Source: Methylobacterium durans
GTDB taxonomy: Bacteria > Pseudomonadota > Alphaproteobacteria > Rhizobiales > Beijerinckiaceae
Reading direction: 5' to 3'
NCBI RefSeq assembly: GCF_003173715.1
Contig: NZ_CP029550.1
Location: 4,883,501-4,947,500, forward strand
DNA length: 64,000 nt
Every line of letters starts with the position of its first letter. Position 1 is the stretch's first letter. The position numbers and the translations under genes were made by a program. Positions 26,273 to 35,988 of this stretch are shown in pieces. The notes beneath the pieces were generated by a model. The model was not told the origin of the DNA, searched no databases, and worked only from the letters and a program-made list of their open reading frames with translations.

Positions 26273-26488
26273 TCACGGCCCCTGCCGGAGCGCGCCCAGC
26301 AAATCGTACCCGCTTGCATCGGTGTGGTCGAAGGTCAGGCTGTCGATCGTGACGAAGACGAGCGTCACCGCCACGAGCGTGGCGAACAATGCACGCGTCA
26401 CACGGTCCGCATGCTCGCGCAGTGCGTGGATCAGCGCGCAACCCACCGTGAAGGCTGCAGCCTCTATAACTCCGGGTGAAGGTGTCAT
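26273..26488 (-). CDS. Small two-helix membrane protein (paralog of 41988-42212)
   Basis: A 71-aa protein: VIEAAAFTVGCALIHALREH, then a helix (LFATLVAVTLVFVTIDSL). The core FTVGCALIHALREHADRVT closely matches FTAGCVSIHALRRHADAVT in the protein at 41988-42212, so the two form a family. ATG at 26488 is preferred; a longer form would start at 26539. It lies outside the FNR-box region, unlike its paralog. Function unknown. Confidence 0.6.
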   Translation of the reverse strand: MTPSPGVIEAAAFTVGCALIHALREHADRVTRALFATLVAVTLVFVTIDSLTFDHTDASGYDLLGALRQGP

Positions 26489-26644
26489 CGCGCCCCTCGC
26501 TCGAATCGACCCGGACCATTGTTGCAGTGCGCCACGCACGGTCCATCGTCCATTTGGGGGAGGCTCGACCGGCTTCAGGAGGCAGGCGCATAGCGCCGGT
26601 GAACTCGAGCGCCGACAGGGAAGCTTTGACAGTCGCGGGCTGAT

Positions 26645-26887
26645 TTAGAGGCGGCGCTCGCTGATCAGGACACCCTCGCGATCGAAGATGCCTTCCCACG
26701 CCGCCGTAACCACCCTGATCGTGATGCGTGAGCGGCCCTCGTCTTCATCTCGGCCTGGATCCAAGCGGCTGGTGACATGCCCGAGGGACATCTGGCGCTT
26801 GAGGTAGGCCACCGAGATGCCCAGTCGGGCCGCAAGATCTCGGGGATCGACCAGCCAGGAACCACGAAGGTCGAGATCAAGGCGCAT
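26645..26887 (-). CDS. DUF6522-like small protein
   Basis: An 80-aa protein: LRGSWLVDPRDLAARLGISV, then GRDEDEGRSRITIRVVTAAW. The pattern (short helix-turn-helix-like segment, then D-E-D-x-G-x-x-R-x-T) resembles DUF6522 proteins, which occur in Methylobacterium and Bradyrhizobium near respiratory or stress genes. It is cytosolic, with no metal motif seen. ATG 26887 has GGAGG upstream. Confidence 0.55.
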   Translation of the reverse strand: MRLDLDLRGSWLVDPRDLAARLGISVAYLKRQMSLGHVTSRLDPGRDEDEGRSRITIRVVTAAWEGIFDREGVLISERRL

Positions 26888-27083
26888 GGAGCGGCCTCCT
26901 GACAGTTCGATGATGGGCGCGGGCGAAGGTCGTGCCTAGCACATCCAGACCAGACTGAGTTGGTACGCATTCAGGCTCGCGAGGGACGATGCGGATTGAT
27001 CAAACATCCCCGCGGACGGAGCGGACACTCCCAGTGCCCGCGTTCGCTTCGTCCGCAATCGCGATCGAAGCGACGGCGCGCGA

Positions 27084-27536
27084 TTAGCCAGCTGGCGGCG
27101 TCAGGGTCAATTTGCCCTTGAAGGGCGCATCCTGGTTCTTGGTGCTCGTGCAGGCGTACTCTTGGCTACCCGCCTTCATCGTTCGCAGGCGCAGCGTTCC
27201 CTTGCCGTTCTGCTTCACCAAGTAGCCCTTCTCGCTCATCACGTGGACGAGATCGCCGTCGGCGTGCAGCACGCGGCCGTTCTCGAACTGCTCGCCCATG
27301 GTGATCGTGATCGGCGCGTTTGCCTGACTGACAACGTGGAGCTCCACGTTAGTGTCGGCCGGGAGCAACACCTCGGCCGGAGCACAAACCGGCTTGCCGT
27401 TGTCCATGTTGATCGTCAGCTCGACCGGCGGCATGGCGTTGCTGGCGGGAGGCGGCAGCGGCTTGCCCTCGGCCCAGGCGGGGCCGATCGAGAGGAGGGC
27501 ACTGACCGCAAGGGCGAGCAGAGGGATTCGCGCCAT
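27084..27536 (-). CDS. Exported cupredoxin-like protein without obvious copper site
   Basis: A 150-aa protein with a clean signal peptide (MARIPLLALAVSALLSIGPA, ending WAEG). The mature part is a beta-rich domain: LPADTNVELHVVSQANAPIT, then GYLVKQNGKGTLRLRTMKAG and EYACTSTKNQDAPFKGKLTL. This layout resembles small cupredoxin-fold proteins, but the His and Met expected for copper are not in place; only one Cys is near the C-terminus. It may be a structural relative. It is monocistronic. The name rests on fold-like resemblance only. Confidence 0.55.
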   Translation of the reverse strand: MARIPLLALAVSALLSIGPAWAEGKPLPPPASNAMPPVELTINMDNGKPVCAPAEVLLPADTNVELHVVSQANAPITITMGEQFENGRVLHADGDLVHVMSEKGYLVKQNGKGTLRLRTMKAGSQEYACTSTKNQDAPFKGKLTLTPPAG

Positions 27537-27643
27537 CGTCGATCTCCATGGCATCCGAAGGGATATCCGGGCCAAGGAAGTCGGCGGGTTGAGAGTTCCG
27601 GGACGCGACTCCCGGCCGCTGGCTCTCCGTCGGAGGCACGCCG

Positions 27644-27900
27644 ATGACGCCAGCTGAGCGCGCAGCCCTGAAGCAGGAACTCGCGGCCTGCCTAACCAAG
27701 GCGTCAGCGATCGCAGCGGTGCGGTCGAGCGCTCCCGCCGCTCCGGTTGACGCCTTCAGGCCATTCGCGAAGGCAGCGCACGCCTGGGGCCTCATCGGCG
27801 ATGCCGCTCGCAAGAAGGCCAAGCGTCTAGCGCACGACTATCCGCAGCGGATGACCAAGCGTGGCGGCCGATGGCCGTGCACAGGGATGCAGGGCAGTAA
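27644..27900 (+). CDS. Hypothetical protein, probable frameshift at the 3' end
   Basis: The first 75 residues look coding (TPAERAALKQELAACLTKAS, then FAKAAHAWGLIGDAARKKAK). After that the original frame runs on to 28489 straight through the antisense of another gene, which is unlikely to be real. A +1 shift near 27868 would end it at the TAA at 27898-27900. Unknown function. Confidence 0.35.
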
Positions 27901-27910
27901 TGAGCTTCGC

Positions 27911-28126
27911 TCAGAGGCTATCCGCCAAGCGCCGCAGAGCCTTCGGGATGCCCCCGTTCGAACGGCCTACATTGGGCTCGTCTGCCGCGGTCACGAGCAG
28001 GTACACGAGCTTGCCTCGGTCAAGCGCTTCCCGGTCCGAGAGGCCGTTCACGATCACTTGGAGGGCGCGCTCGATGGCGACGATGCGCGCCTCGAGATCC
28101 CGCGGCTTCATTTCTATCCCGATCAC
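27911..28126 (-). CDS. Small hypothetical protein
   Basis: A 71-aa soluble protein: MIGIEMKPRDLEARIVAIER, then ALDRGKLVYLLVTAADEPNV. The mix of helical segments looks like real coding sequence. No family is recognised. It converges on the preceding plus-strand frame. Confidence 0.45.
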   Translation of the reverse strand: MIGIEMKPRDLEARIVAIERALQVIVNGLSDREALDRGKLVYLLVTAADEPNVGRSNGGIPKALRRLADSL

Positions 28127-28507
28127 CGTCTTCTTGTTGCGGCGAGGGACAACCGGCTTGGCGCTAGCGAGATCCTAGTTGCTGCTGAACAAGTTGCTGG
28201 CGGTCACGGCGCACTGACGATGCCACGCTCCTCATCCCACCAGCGAGGTCGAGGCAATCAGGAGCGCAAGGCCAGAGCTGATAGCGATGAGTTTGGCAGC
28301 GCCAGCGTGTGTTCCGCTCGGCGTTCTGATGCCGTCCAGGCGATGAAGATCACCGATCTTGACCATGACGCTTCCTCCACCAGCGTGAACTTGGCTTTGC
28401 TGCTGGTCATTCAGCGGGCGGAGAGCTTATTCTTGAAAACTGCAGCCGAGCAAGATCCTCGCCGCTGCGACTTCAAAAGTTTTGGCTGAGGCAGTCCACT
28501 GACGCTG

Positions 28508-28696
28508 TCATTGCACCCGACCTGCATACATGGACCAGGCGTTCGGCGCGTAAGGGCCCGGCGCCTCTTGGGGGGCCTGACGCTTGGCCGTCTCGCGCTC
28601 CACGTCCTCAATGGCATGGGCGATGACCGCGCGAGGGTCTTGGCCCTCGGTGAGGATGACGCGGAGAGCGGCGAGAAGCTGTTCGCGAGCGGCCAT
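28508..28696 (-). CDS. Small hypothetical protein
   Basis: A 62-aa soluble protein from ATG 28696: MAAREQLLAALRVILTEGQD, then PRAVIAHAIEDVERETAKRQ. The first 40 residues are strongly helical. GGAGGCACC precedes the ATG, which favours it over the longer frame from 28762. Family unknown. Confidence 0.5.
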   Translation of the reverse strand: MAAREQLLAALRVILTEGQDPRAVIAHAIEDVERETAKRQAPQEAPGPYAPNAWSMYAGRVQ

Positions 28697-28805
28697 GGGT
28701 GCCTCCGTAGTGGCAGGCGGCCATGTAACTGCTGACGGGCGCACAGGACTGTGAGCCGGCACACACAGCGGTGAACCAGCTCAGGCCCCGCGGTGAGGGG
28801 GAGCA

Positions 28806-28919
28806 CTATCTCGTGTCGTCGTCCCGCATCGATGGGCCCTTGCCCGCCTTCATGAACTTGCCGAGCAGCAGGCCGGAAACGACAGAGAGCGCGAACCATC
28901 GGCCGAAAAATCTGAGCAA
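28806..28919 (-). CDS. 37-residue membrane protein, TTG start
   Basis: From TTG 28919 the frame reads LLRFFGRWFALSVVSGLLLG, then KFMKAGKGPSMRDDDTR. One membrane helix is followed by a basic then acidic cytoplasmic tail. AAGAGGGCGCC lies directly before the TTG. The size and layout resemble small membrane proteins often missed in annotation. Confidence is limited by its length. Confidence 0.4.
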   Translation of the reverse strand: MLRFFGRWFALSVVSGLLLGKFMKAGKGPSMRDDDTR

Positions 28920-28963
28920 GGCGCCCTCTTATGTTCTCTGTGCAGGTGATCGAGGCCCAAGCC

Positions 28964-29281
28964 TCACGCGCCCTGCTGTTCGTTCAGCGCTTCCGCCGCA
29001 GCCAGCAGCGACACACCAACGAAGTCGCCACGACGCCATGCACGTTGAACGCGGCAGGTGAGATTGCGGCCGGCGATCGTGAGCATGAACGTCTCAGGCA
29101 ATTGATAGCGTCTCGCCACACCGAGCTTCGCGCCAGACACCGACATGTCCCTGATCATACACGGGATCTGCTCGCCATCCTCCAGGATGATGGTCGCCAG
29201 CCGCATCGTCTCGTGACGCTCGCCACCGATCCGCTTCTCCGTTGCCGCCGGTGTGGCGGCGACGCCATCGAGTTGTGTCAT
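28964..29281 (-). CDS. PilZ domain protein
   Basis: A 105-aa protein fitting a single PilZ domain: EKRIGGERHETMRLATIILE, IPCMIRDMSVSGAKLGVARR (the D-x-S-x-x-G motif), and LTIAGRNLTCRVQRAWRRGD, then FVGVSL. PilZ domains bind cyclic di-GMP to control motility, exopolysaccharide or other outputs. The usual R-x-x-x-R that precedes the beta strands is loosely matched (R-H-E-T-M-R), so ligand binding is probable but not certain. Monocistronic. Confidence 0.72.
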   Translation of the reverse strand: MTQLDGVAATPAATEKRIGGERHETMRLATIILEDGEQIPCMIRDMSVSGAKLGVARRYQLPETFMLTIAGRNLTCRVQRAWRRGDFVGVSLLAAAEALNEQQGA

Positions 29282-29405
29282 CGGGGCGACGGGACAGAGT
29301 GGGTGAGGTCGACCTCTCGCGATCTATCGCAGTCTGATTTCCGAACCATGAAGGTGTTGCCCTTTCGTTCTAGCCAAGCTTGGCCGTTGGGGCGATAAGG
29401 CGGGC

Positions 29406-29765
29406 ATGCGGCTAATGCTCTCCCTTCTCGTCTTGCTCGTGGCTTGGTCGCCTTCAGCGGCGGAAGAGAAGGCAGCTGCTGGCCTGAGCAGCCTTGAAGA
29501 GCGCTGGCACGGCTGCGTCCGCGATGTATACGATCGCGAGCGCTCCAGCCAAAGCAAAGCGGCCTCACAGCTCAGCGCCCTCGACGCGTGCAAGGAGCAC
29601 GAGGACGCCTATGTGGCTGCGATCCTCGTGGAGCAGGCAGCCGAGGAGAAGTGGGATCGGCGCGAGGGCCGAACCCTTACGGCGCGAGCGAAGGCGTGGG
29701 CTGTCTCTGTCCTTGGCTACGTCGTCGATCCGGTGTCGTCCTGGCTCGGCGCCGTGACGCGCTGA
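29406..29765 (+). CDS. Exported hypothetical protein
   Basis: A 119-aa protein with a signal peptide (MRLMLSLLVLLVAWSPSAAE). The mature part is helical and holds two cysteines (HGCVRDVYDRERSS and LSALDACKEHEDAYVAAILV) about 33 residues apart. It ends with a hydrophobic stretch (AWAVSVLGYVVDPVSSWLGA) that may be membrane-associated. ATG follows GGCGGGC. Family not recognised. Confidence 0.6.
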   Translation: MRLMLSLLVLLVAWSPSAAEEKAAAGLSSLEERWHGCVRDVYDRERSSQSKAASQLSALDACKEHEDAYVAAILVEQAAEEKWDRREGRTLTARAKAWAVSVLGYVVDPVSSWLGAVTR

Positions 29766-29966
29766 GACGCTTCAGGCGGCCTTGCGGCGATGCGGAGCGC
29801 TCTCAGAGCCAGCCATCGCGCCAGGGCGTCCAGGGCCGATCGCCTTAGCAAGCTCAGAGTCTTCTTGGCGCAGACGCGTCAGAAGCTTGCCTCTGACCTT
29901 CAGGGGAGGAGTGCCATAGGAGGTCGCTGAACCGCACCGGGTTTCCCGGAGGCTGTTTGGTTTGGA

Positions 29967-31195
<1,229 letters not shown>

Positions 31196-31502
31196 GGCTC
31201 CAGTCTCTCAAGAGTTGGAGCCTCCGAAAATCCCGGAGCGGTTCACGCGACCTCCACGTCCGGCAAGTTCCGACCGAGCACCACGACGTCGTCCCAAGTC
31301 ATACGACGGCCTCCTCGCGGGGATCGTTACAGCTTGACCAGCGAGCTTGCCAATCAGGCGGCAGCCTCCTCGCGGCGCATCCTGACGACAGCAACGACGG
31401 TCGTCAGCCCGAGTCGGATGTCGAAAGGGGAGCAGCAATTTCGCCGCGCGAGCTCAACCACTCAGTCGGCAGCGTTCGGATCGCCCATCTGCTGGGTCGG
31501 CG

Positions 31503-31757
31503 TGTCCGCTTTTCAGTTTCGGCAGAACAGCCCTTTTCGTCCACAATGGGCGCAATCCCGAATGGCTGCTCCTGGCCGATTGTGTTGAAAAACTCCGTTT
31601 GCCCCCCTTTCGAGGACATCAACCTACAACACCTGGGTTCGTATCGAGCGACAAATACTAGCTATAGAGGACTTTGATCGCGCCGCGGAGTTTTTCAACA
31701 CAATCGGCCGAGATCGGCCCGTTCGCTTCGGAGCTCAAGCTGCGGGAAGCGGACATT
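31503..31757 (+). repeat. Dispersed repeat copy, interrupted by a MITE
   Basis: The copy begins TGTCCGCTTTTCAG (31503) and ends GGGAAGCGGACA (to 31757), so its own ends are inverted repeats. The inner part gggcgcaatcccgaatggct matches 61686-61700 (gggcgcaatgccgaatggct). The right part cccgttcgcttcggagctca matches 61717 on (cccgtccgcttcgtgggtca). Removing the 128-bp insert restores an uninterrupted copy. Confidence 0.65.
31578..31705. mobile_element. 128-bp MITE-like element with 20-bp inverted ends
   Basis: GATTGTGTTGAAAAACTCCG (31578-31597) is repeated as a perfect inverted copy at 31686-31705, and GGCC flanks both sides (31574-31577, 31706-31709). The 88-bp interior has no gene. The related repeat copy at 61.7 kb has a single GGCC at this place, which supports a 4-bp target duplication. 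It must be moved by a transposase encoded elsewhere. Confidence 0.75.
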
Positions 31758-31835
31758 CTGCGCAGGTCAGATGAGGTGCCGGTGCCAGCGGCGGCACAAC
31801 GCCATGGTACCTCCGACTTGGCTGCGGGCATTTCA

Positions 31836-32696
31836 TCAATGCGCCAGGAACAATGGCACACCACTCCGCGCGAGCAACGCCTGCGTCACGCCTCCGAGGA
31901 ACCATTCGCGCATGCGCGAGTGCCGGTAGGCACCAATCACGACCATGTCGGCCCTGAACTGCTCGGCCGACCGGCGCAGGGTCTCAGCTATGTCGACTTC
32001 GACCGGGCGGTCATCGACCGTGATCTCGACGCCGTGGCACGCCAGATGCGGGGCGAACTCCGCGCCAGGAACGGACGACAGCAACCTCTCGGTGTCGCCG
32101 ACGCACACGAGCACGTCCGCCTCCGCCGCGCGCAGGAAGGGCATGGCGTCGTTCGCGGCGCGCGCCGCCTGCGTGCCGCCGTCCCAGGCGACGATAATCC
32201 GGTGCGCGCGAAAGGTGTCCCAGCCCGGTGGCACCACGATGACAGGTCGCCCGCTCCGGAAGAGCCCCCCCTCCATCAGTTCGCGGTCTGGCATCACCGC
32301 GAACGGCTCGGCGTCGAGGATTGTCAGGTCGTGCAGGCGGGCCCGGGCCGAGAGCCGGGCGACGAGCTCGTGGTGCATGAGGCTCGGCGCCTCGGTTGTG
32401 CAGATGACGCCTACCCCGGCCGCGTCTCTCGCGACCCTCTCCGCCGCGTGCCGCGCAAGGGACGCCAAGCGGCAATTCTCGGCAACGACGAGCTCGTCGG
32501 CGAACCCGCAGAGTGGCATCGCGGTGGTCATGAGCCTGGGCGCCGCGGACTGCACAGTGAGGTGGGCGCCCGCGTCACGCGCCAGCGTCAAGCCGTAGCC
32601 GAGGGAGGCCGCGGCCTCGTCGCCGCGGCCCTCCTCCGTGATGCCGACCAAGATGTCGCGAATGCCCGCAAGAGGAAGTGAGGACGGGCGTGGCAT
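31836..32696 (-). CDS. Tandem-domain universal stress protein (family A, copy 1)
   Basis: A 286-aa protein with two USP folds. Domain 1 runs from SLPLAGIRDILVGITEEGRG to about residue 150; domain 2 starts at [20 protein letters not shown] and ends FRADMVVIGAYRHSRMREWF, then LGGVTQALLARSGVPLFLAH. The last stretch is the G-x-x-H-S-x-x-R-E-W-x-x-G-G-V-T nucleotide-binding loop. USP proteins help survive starvation, hypoxia and oxidative stress. An FNR box lies 55 bp before ATG 32696 and is shared with the divergent ATPase gene. Two near-copies occur at 36664 and 43426. Confidence 0.88.
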   Translation of the reverse strand: MPRPSSLPLAGIRDILVGITEEGRGDEAAASLGYGLTLARDAGAHLTVQSAAPRLMTTAMPLCGFADELVVAENCRLASLARHAAERVARDAAGVGVICTTEAPSLMHHELVARLSARARLHDLTILDAEPFAVMPDRELMEGGLFRSGRPVIVVPPGWDTFRAHRIIVAWDGGTQAARAANDAMPFLRAAEADVLVCVGDTERLLSSVPGAEFAPHLACHGVEITVDDRPVEVDIAETLRRSAEQFRADMVVIGAYRHSRMREWFLGGVTQALLARSGVPLFLAH

Positions 32697-32751
32697 GGGG
32701 AGCTCCCTGCAGCTTCTTCGCGCCATTCTCCCCCGGTACCACGGCCGCGCG

Positions 32752-32765
32752 TTGATCCAGCGCAA
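32752..32765. promoter_or_regulatory. FNR/FixK box, divergent promoter
   Basis: TTGATCCAGCGCAA lies 55 bp from the USP start (minus strand) and 58 bp from the ATPase start (plus strand), nearly midway between them. Confidence 0.7.
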
Positions 32766-32823
32766 GGCCCCACGGCCGGGACGGGCGCACTTCGGAGGCG
32801 CGCAACGACCGGAGCCGACCCCG

Positions 32824-34848
32824 ATGACGACGACGACGACCATGGGTTCAACCGAGACTGACCGGCCGGCGGTGGCCAGCTGGATGCCGGGGCTGCGGGG
32901 ATGGCTGGCGGTCGTGCCGCTGGTCGGCCTGTGCGCAGGGCTGTCGGCACAGGCACTTGGACTGCCCGAGATCGCGGCGTGGGCCTTCACGCTCCCGACG
33001 CTCGCGGTCCTCGCCGTCCTCGCGGCTCAGGTTGCGACCAGCCTATCGCGGGGCGACGTCGGGCTCGACCTTATCGCCCTGCTCTCGATGGGCGGCGCGC
33101 TCTCCCTGTCGCAGCCGTTGGCCGGCGCCGTCATCGCCCTGATGTATTCAGGCGGCCAGTCGCTCGAGGCCTACGCGGCCGGCCGCGCGGGCCAGGCGAT
33201 GACGGCGCTGCTCGCGCGCCAGCCGCGCACCGCCCTGCGGGAGGAAGGCGGCGGCGTCCTGGAGGTGCCCATCGCGGCTCTGGCTCCGGGAGACCGCATC
33301 CTGGTGCGGGTCGGCGACATTCTACCGGTTGACGGGCGGGTCGCCGCGGGCCGCACCGCGCTCGACCAGTCGAGCCTCACCGGCGAGGCGCTGCCGGTCG
33401 CCGTCGAGACGGGCGCGCCCGTGTTGAGTGGCTCGGTGAACGTCGGCATGCCCTTCACGCTGCTCGCAGAGCGTCCCGCGGCCGAGAGCACCTACGCGGG
33501 CATCGTCCGGCTGGTCGAGGCGGCCCGGTCGCGCAAGGCGCCTATGGCGCGCATGGCCGACCGCTACGGCCTCGCCTTCCTCGGCGTGACACTTCTTCTG
33601 GCCGGAAGCGCCTGGGGCGTCACGGGCGACCCGCTTCGCGCGCTCGCCGTGCTGGTCGTCGCTACGCCCTGCCCGCTAATCCTGGCCGTGCCCGTCGCCC
33701 TCGTCTCCGGCCTCTCACGCGCCGCCGGCATCGGCGTCCTGATCAAGGGGGGCGGCGCGTTGGAGACCTTGGCCAAGGTGCGCGTGCTGGTGGTCGACAA
33801 GACCGGCACCCTCACCCAAGGCACGGCCCGGCTGGCCGCGGCGCGGACCCTCGCCCCCTTCGACGAAGCGGAGGCGGTGGGGCTGGCCGCTTCCCTCGAC
33901 CAAGCCTCCGGTCACCCGATAGCGCGGGCTCTGGTCGATGAAGCGCGCCGGCGTGGCTTGACGCTCTCACAACCAACGAAGGTCACGGAGATGCCAGGCG
34001 AAGGCGTGACTGGCCTAGTGGAGGGGCGGCACGTCCTTGTCGGAGGACCGCGCCTGATGCGGATCCACGGCGTCCCCGTCCCGCCGGCGGACGGCGTTCA
34101 ACACGTCGCCGCGGCGGCGGCGACGGTGCTGGTCGCCGTGGACGGAGCGCCCGCCGCTGTCTTGGAATTCGCGGACCCGGTGCGGGCCGATGGCGGCCGG
34201 ACGCTCGCGGCGCTGCGCGCCTGCGGCATCGAGCGGGTGGTGCTCGCGACTGGCGACCGGCGCGGCATCGCGGAGGCGCTCGTCGCGGGCCTGCCCGTCG
34301 ATGCCGTGGCGGCGGATCTCGACCCGGCCGCCAAGACGGACACCGTGCTCGCCGAACGGCGAAACGGCCCCGTGATGATGGTGGGCGACGGGGTCAACGA
34401 CGCCCCTGCGCTCGCGGCCGCCGATCTCGGCGTGGCGCTTGGTGCCCGCGGCGCGGCCGCGGCGGCCGAAGCGGCGGACGTCGTGCTGCTGGTCGATAGC
34501 CTCGCGCCGCTACCCAGCGCCATCCGCATCGCCAGGCGGGCCCGCGCCATCGCCCTGCAGAGCGTGCTCGCCGGCATCGGGCTGTCGCTCGCCGGCATGG
34601 TCGCAGCGGCTTTGGGCCACCTCACTCCGCTCCAGGGAGCGCTGCTCCAGGAGGCCATCGACGTCGCCGTCATCCTCAACGCCATGCGCGTGCTCGGCGG
34701 TACGAGGACCGCTCACGAGTCCCAGGCAGCTTGCGCTGGATCAAGGTGGGCCGTCCCGCCCGAGGCCAAGCTTCCCCGGTCGGAACCTAAGCACGACGGA
34801 GGTGGTCATGGACTACGCGAACATCCTCGTTTCCGCCGACCTCGGTGA
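32824..34848 (+). CDS. P1B-type heavy-metal ATPase without N-terminal metal-binding domain
   Basis: A 674-aa P-type ATPase. The motifs appear in order: SLTGEALP (actuator), ATPCPLILAVPVALVSGLSR (transmembrane metal site, TPCP near residue 281), VVDKTGTLTQG (phospho-Asp325), SGHPIARALV (HP motif of P1B pumps) and MMVGDGVNDAPALAAADLGV. This fits heavy-metal export, but the CPx-type site reads C-P-L, and no CxxC or His-rich N-terminus exists. Substrate not clear. ATG 32824 is 58 bp from the FNR box. The C-terminal 40 residues run through the next FNR box and overlap the following USP start by 41 bp, so the true family end is probably near residue 630. Confidence 0.85.
   Translation: MTTTTTMGSTETDRPAVASWMPGLRGWLAVVPLVGLCAGLSAQALGLPEIAAWAFTLPTLAVLAVLAAQVATSLSRGDVGLDLIALLSMGGALSLSQPLAGAVIALMYSGGQSLEAYAAGRAGQAMTALLARQPRTALREEGGGVLEVPIAALAPGDRILVRVGDILPVDGRVAAGRTALDQSSLTGEALPVAVETGAPVLSGSVNVGMPFTLLAERPAAESTYAGIVRLVEAARSRKAPMARMADRYGLAFLGVTLLLAGSAWGVTGDPLRALAVLVVATPCPLILAVPVALVSGLSRAAGIGVLIKGGGALETLAKVRVLVVDKTGTLTQGTARLAAARTLAPFDEAEAVGLAASLDQASGHPIARALVDEARRRGLTLSQPTKVTEMPGEGVTGLVEGRHVLVGGPRLMRIHGVPVPPADGVQHVAAAAATVLVAVDGAPAAVLEFADPVRADGGRTLAALRACGIERVVLATGDRRGIAEALVAGLPVDAVAADLDPAAKTDTVLAERRNGPVMMVGDGVNDAPALAAADLGVALGARGAAAAAEAADVVLLVDSLAPLPSAIRIARRARAIALQSVLAGIGLSLAGMVAAALGHLTPLQGALLQEAIDVAVILNAMRVLGGTRTAHESQAACAGSRWAVPPEAKLPRSEPKHDGGGHGLREHPRFRRPR
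34731..34744. promoter_or_regulatory. FNR/FixK box before the USP-cytochrome-BLUF unit
   Basis: TTGCGCTGGATCAA lies 63 bp before the USP start at 34808. It is inside the 3' coding end of the ATPase gene. Confidence 0.65.
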
Positions 34849-35620
34849 CGCGGCACCCGACCGCATACGGCTGGCCGCCGGCCTAGTCCGGCGCTTCGAG
34901 GCTACTCTTACCGGCGCGGCCGCCCACAAGATGCGTACGCCCATCCTGGTGCGCGACATTTACGACGCCGTCGAGCAGGAGAAGCGCAACGAGGCGCAGG
35001 TGCGCGAACTCCTCGAACAGGCGCGCGCTCTGTTCGAGCGCAGCGCGGGCGACGACATTCGCACGGAGTGGTACGCCGCCTTCGCCGGGCCCACCACGCA
35101 CCTCGTCGAGCAGGCGCGCACCGCCGACCTCGTCGTCGTGGGCCGGCGCGGGTCGGAGGACGAGGATCCCGGCCCACTCGGCGTGTCGCCCGGGCCGGTG
35201 CTTATGGAGGCGGGCCGGCCCGTCCTCGTCGTGCCACCGCGGATCGTGCACCTGAAGGCAGCCCGGATCGTCGTCGCCTGGAAGGACGGCCCGGAGGCGC
35301 GGCGAGCGGTAACGGCGGCGCTGCCCTTCATCCACGGCGCGGATCAGGTCTTTGTCGCGACGGTCGGGGCCGACGCTCTGCACGAGGGAGCTGAGGCCGT
35401 GGCCGGTCACCTCGCGCGACACGGCGCCCACGTCACCACCCATCTCCTGCGGGTGGTTGGAGCCGAGGGCAGGGAGATCCTGGACTTCGCTATGCGCCAG
35501 GACGCCGACCTCATCGTGATGGGTGCCTACGGCCATTCTCGGCTGCGGGAGTGGGTCTTTGGGGGCGTCACGCGAGACCTCCTGGGCCGCTCGCCGGTCT
35601 GCTGCCTGATGAGCCACTGA
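34808..35620 (+). CDS. Tandem-domain universal stress protein (family B, copy 1)
   Basis: A 270-aa protein with two USP domains. It starts MDYANILVSADLGDAAPDRI and has a central dimer/ligand segment (TADLVVVGRRGSEDEDPGPL). Domain 2 is KAARIVVAWKDGPEARRAVT; the end is ADLIVMGAYGHSRLREWVFG, then GVTRDLLGRSPVCCLMSH. The C-terminal CCLMSH with two cysteines also occurs in copies 2 (frame-corrected) and 3. GGAGG precedes ATG 34808. Its stop overlaps the cytochrome c start as TGATG, so the two are translated together, an arrangement repeated at 52471. Confidence 0.9.
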   Translation: MDYANILVSADLGDAAPDRIRLAAGLVRRFEATLTGAAAHKMRTPILVRDIYDAVEQEKRNEAQVRELLEQARALFERSAGDDIRTEWYAAFAGPTTHLVEQARTADLVVVGRRGSEDEDPGPLGVSPGPVLMEAGRPVLVVPPRIVHLKAARIVVAWKDGPEARRAVTAALPFIHGADQVFVATVGADALHEGAEAVAGHLARHGAHVTTHLLRVVGAEGREILDFAMRQDADLIVMGAYGHSRLREWVFGGVTRDLLGRSPVCCLMSH

Positions 35621-35949
35621 TGCGCCCGTGCGGCCTAACCGTCGGCATCGTCCTCACTCTGGGCCTGCTCGTCGCCTCGCGCGCCGCGGCCCGGGACGCC
35701 TCGGCGGAGCAGGGACGGACCTTCGCCCGAGAGAACTGCACGCGCTGCCATGCGGTCGGCTCACGTGGCGCGACCCCGATGCGTGCGGCACCGCCCTTCC
35801 GTACGCTCGCCAAACGCTTTCCCATGGACGACCTCGCGGATGTCTTGGTCGAGGGCGTCGAGCGGCGCCATCCGGCCATGCCCGATTTCCGGCTCGGCCC
35901 GGGCGACGCCGCCGACCTCTCGGCCTACCTCAAGGCGCTGGGACGGTGA
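35620..35949 (+). CDS. Small c-type cytochrome, coupled to USP
   Basis: A 109-aa exported protein: signal peptide to about residue 24 (VGIVLTLGLLVASRAAARDA), heme site CTRCH at residues 40-44, and axial Met likely in HPAMPDFRL. It ends YLKALGR, the usual last helix of class I cytochromes c. Close in size and sequence to the one at 52471 (APPFR.L.KR.P.DDL). It should sit in the periplasm and carry electrons for low-oxygen respiration or a repair enzyme. It is coupled to USP copy B1 by TGATG. Confidence 0.87.
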   Translation: MRPCGLTVGIVLTLGLLVASRAAARDASAEQGRTFARENCTRCHAVGSRGATPMRAAPPFRTLAKRFPMDDLADVLVEGVERRHPAMPDFRLGPGDAADLSAYLKALGR

Positions 35950-35988
35950 CCGGCGGAAAGGGACTGGTGGCCGCGAGGAGGTCAGCCC

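Noticed and set aside
27901..28489. 3' extension of the plus-strand frame starting at 27644
   Set aside because: It runs over the antisense of the minus-strand gene at 27911-28126 and shows no protein-like pattern after residue 80.
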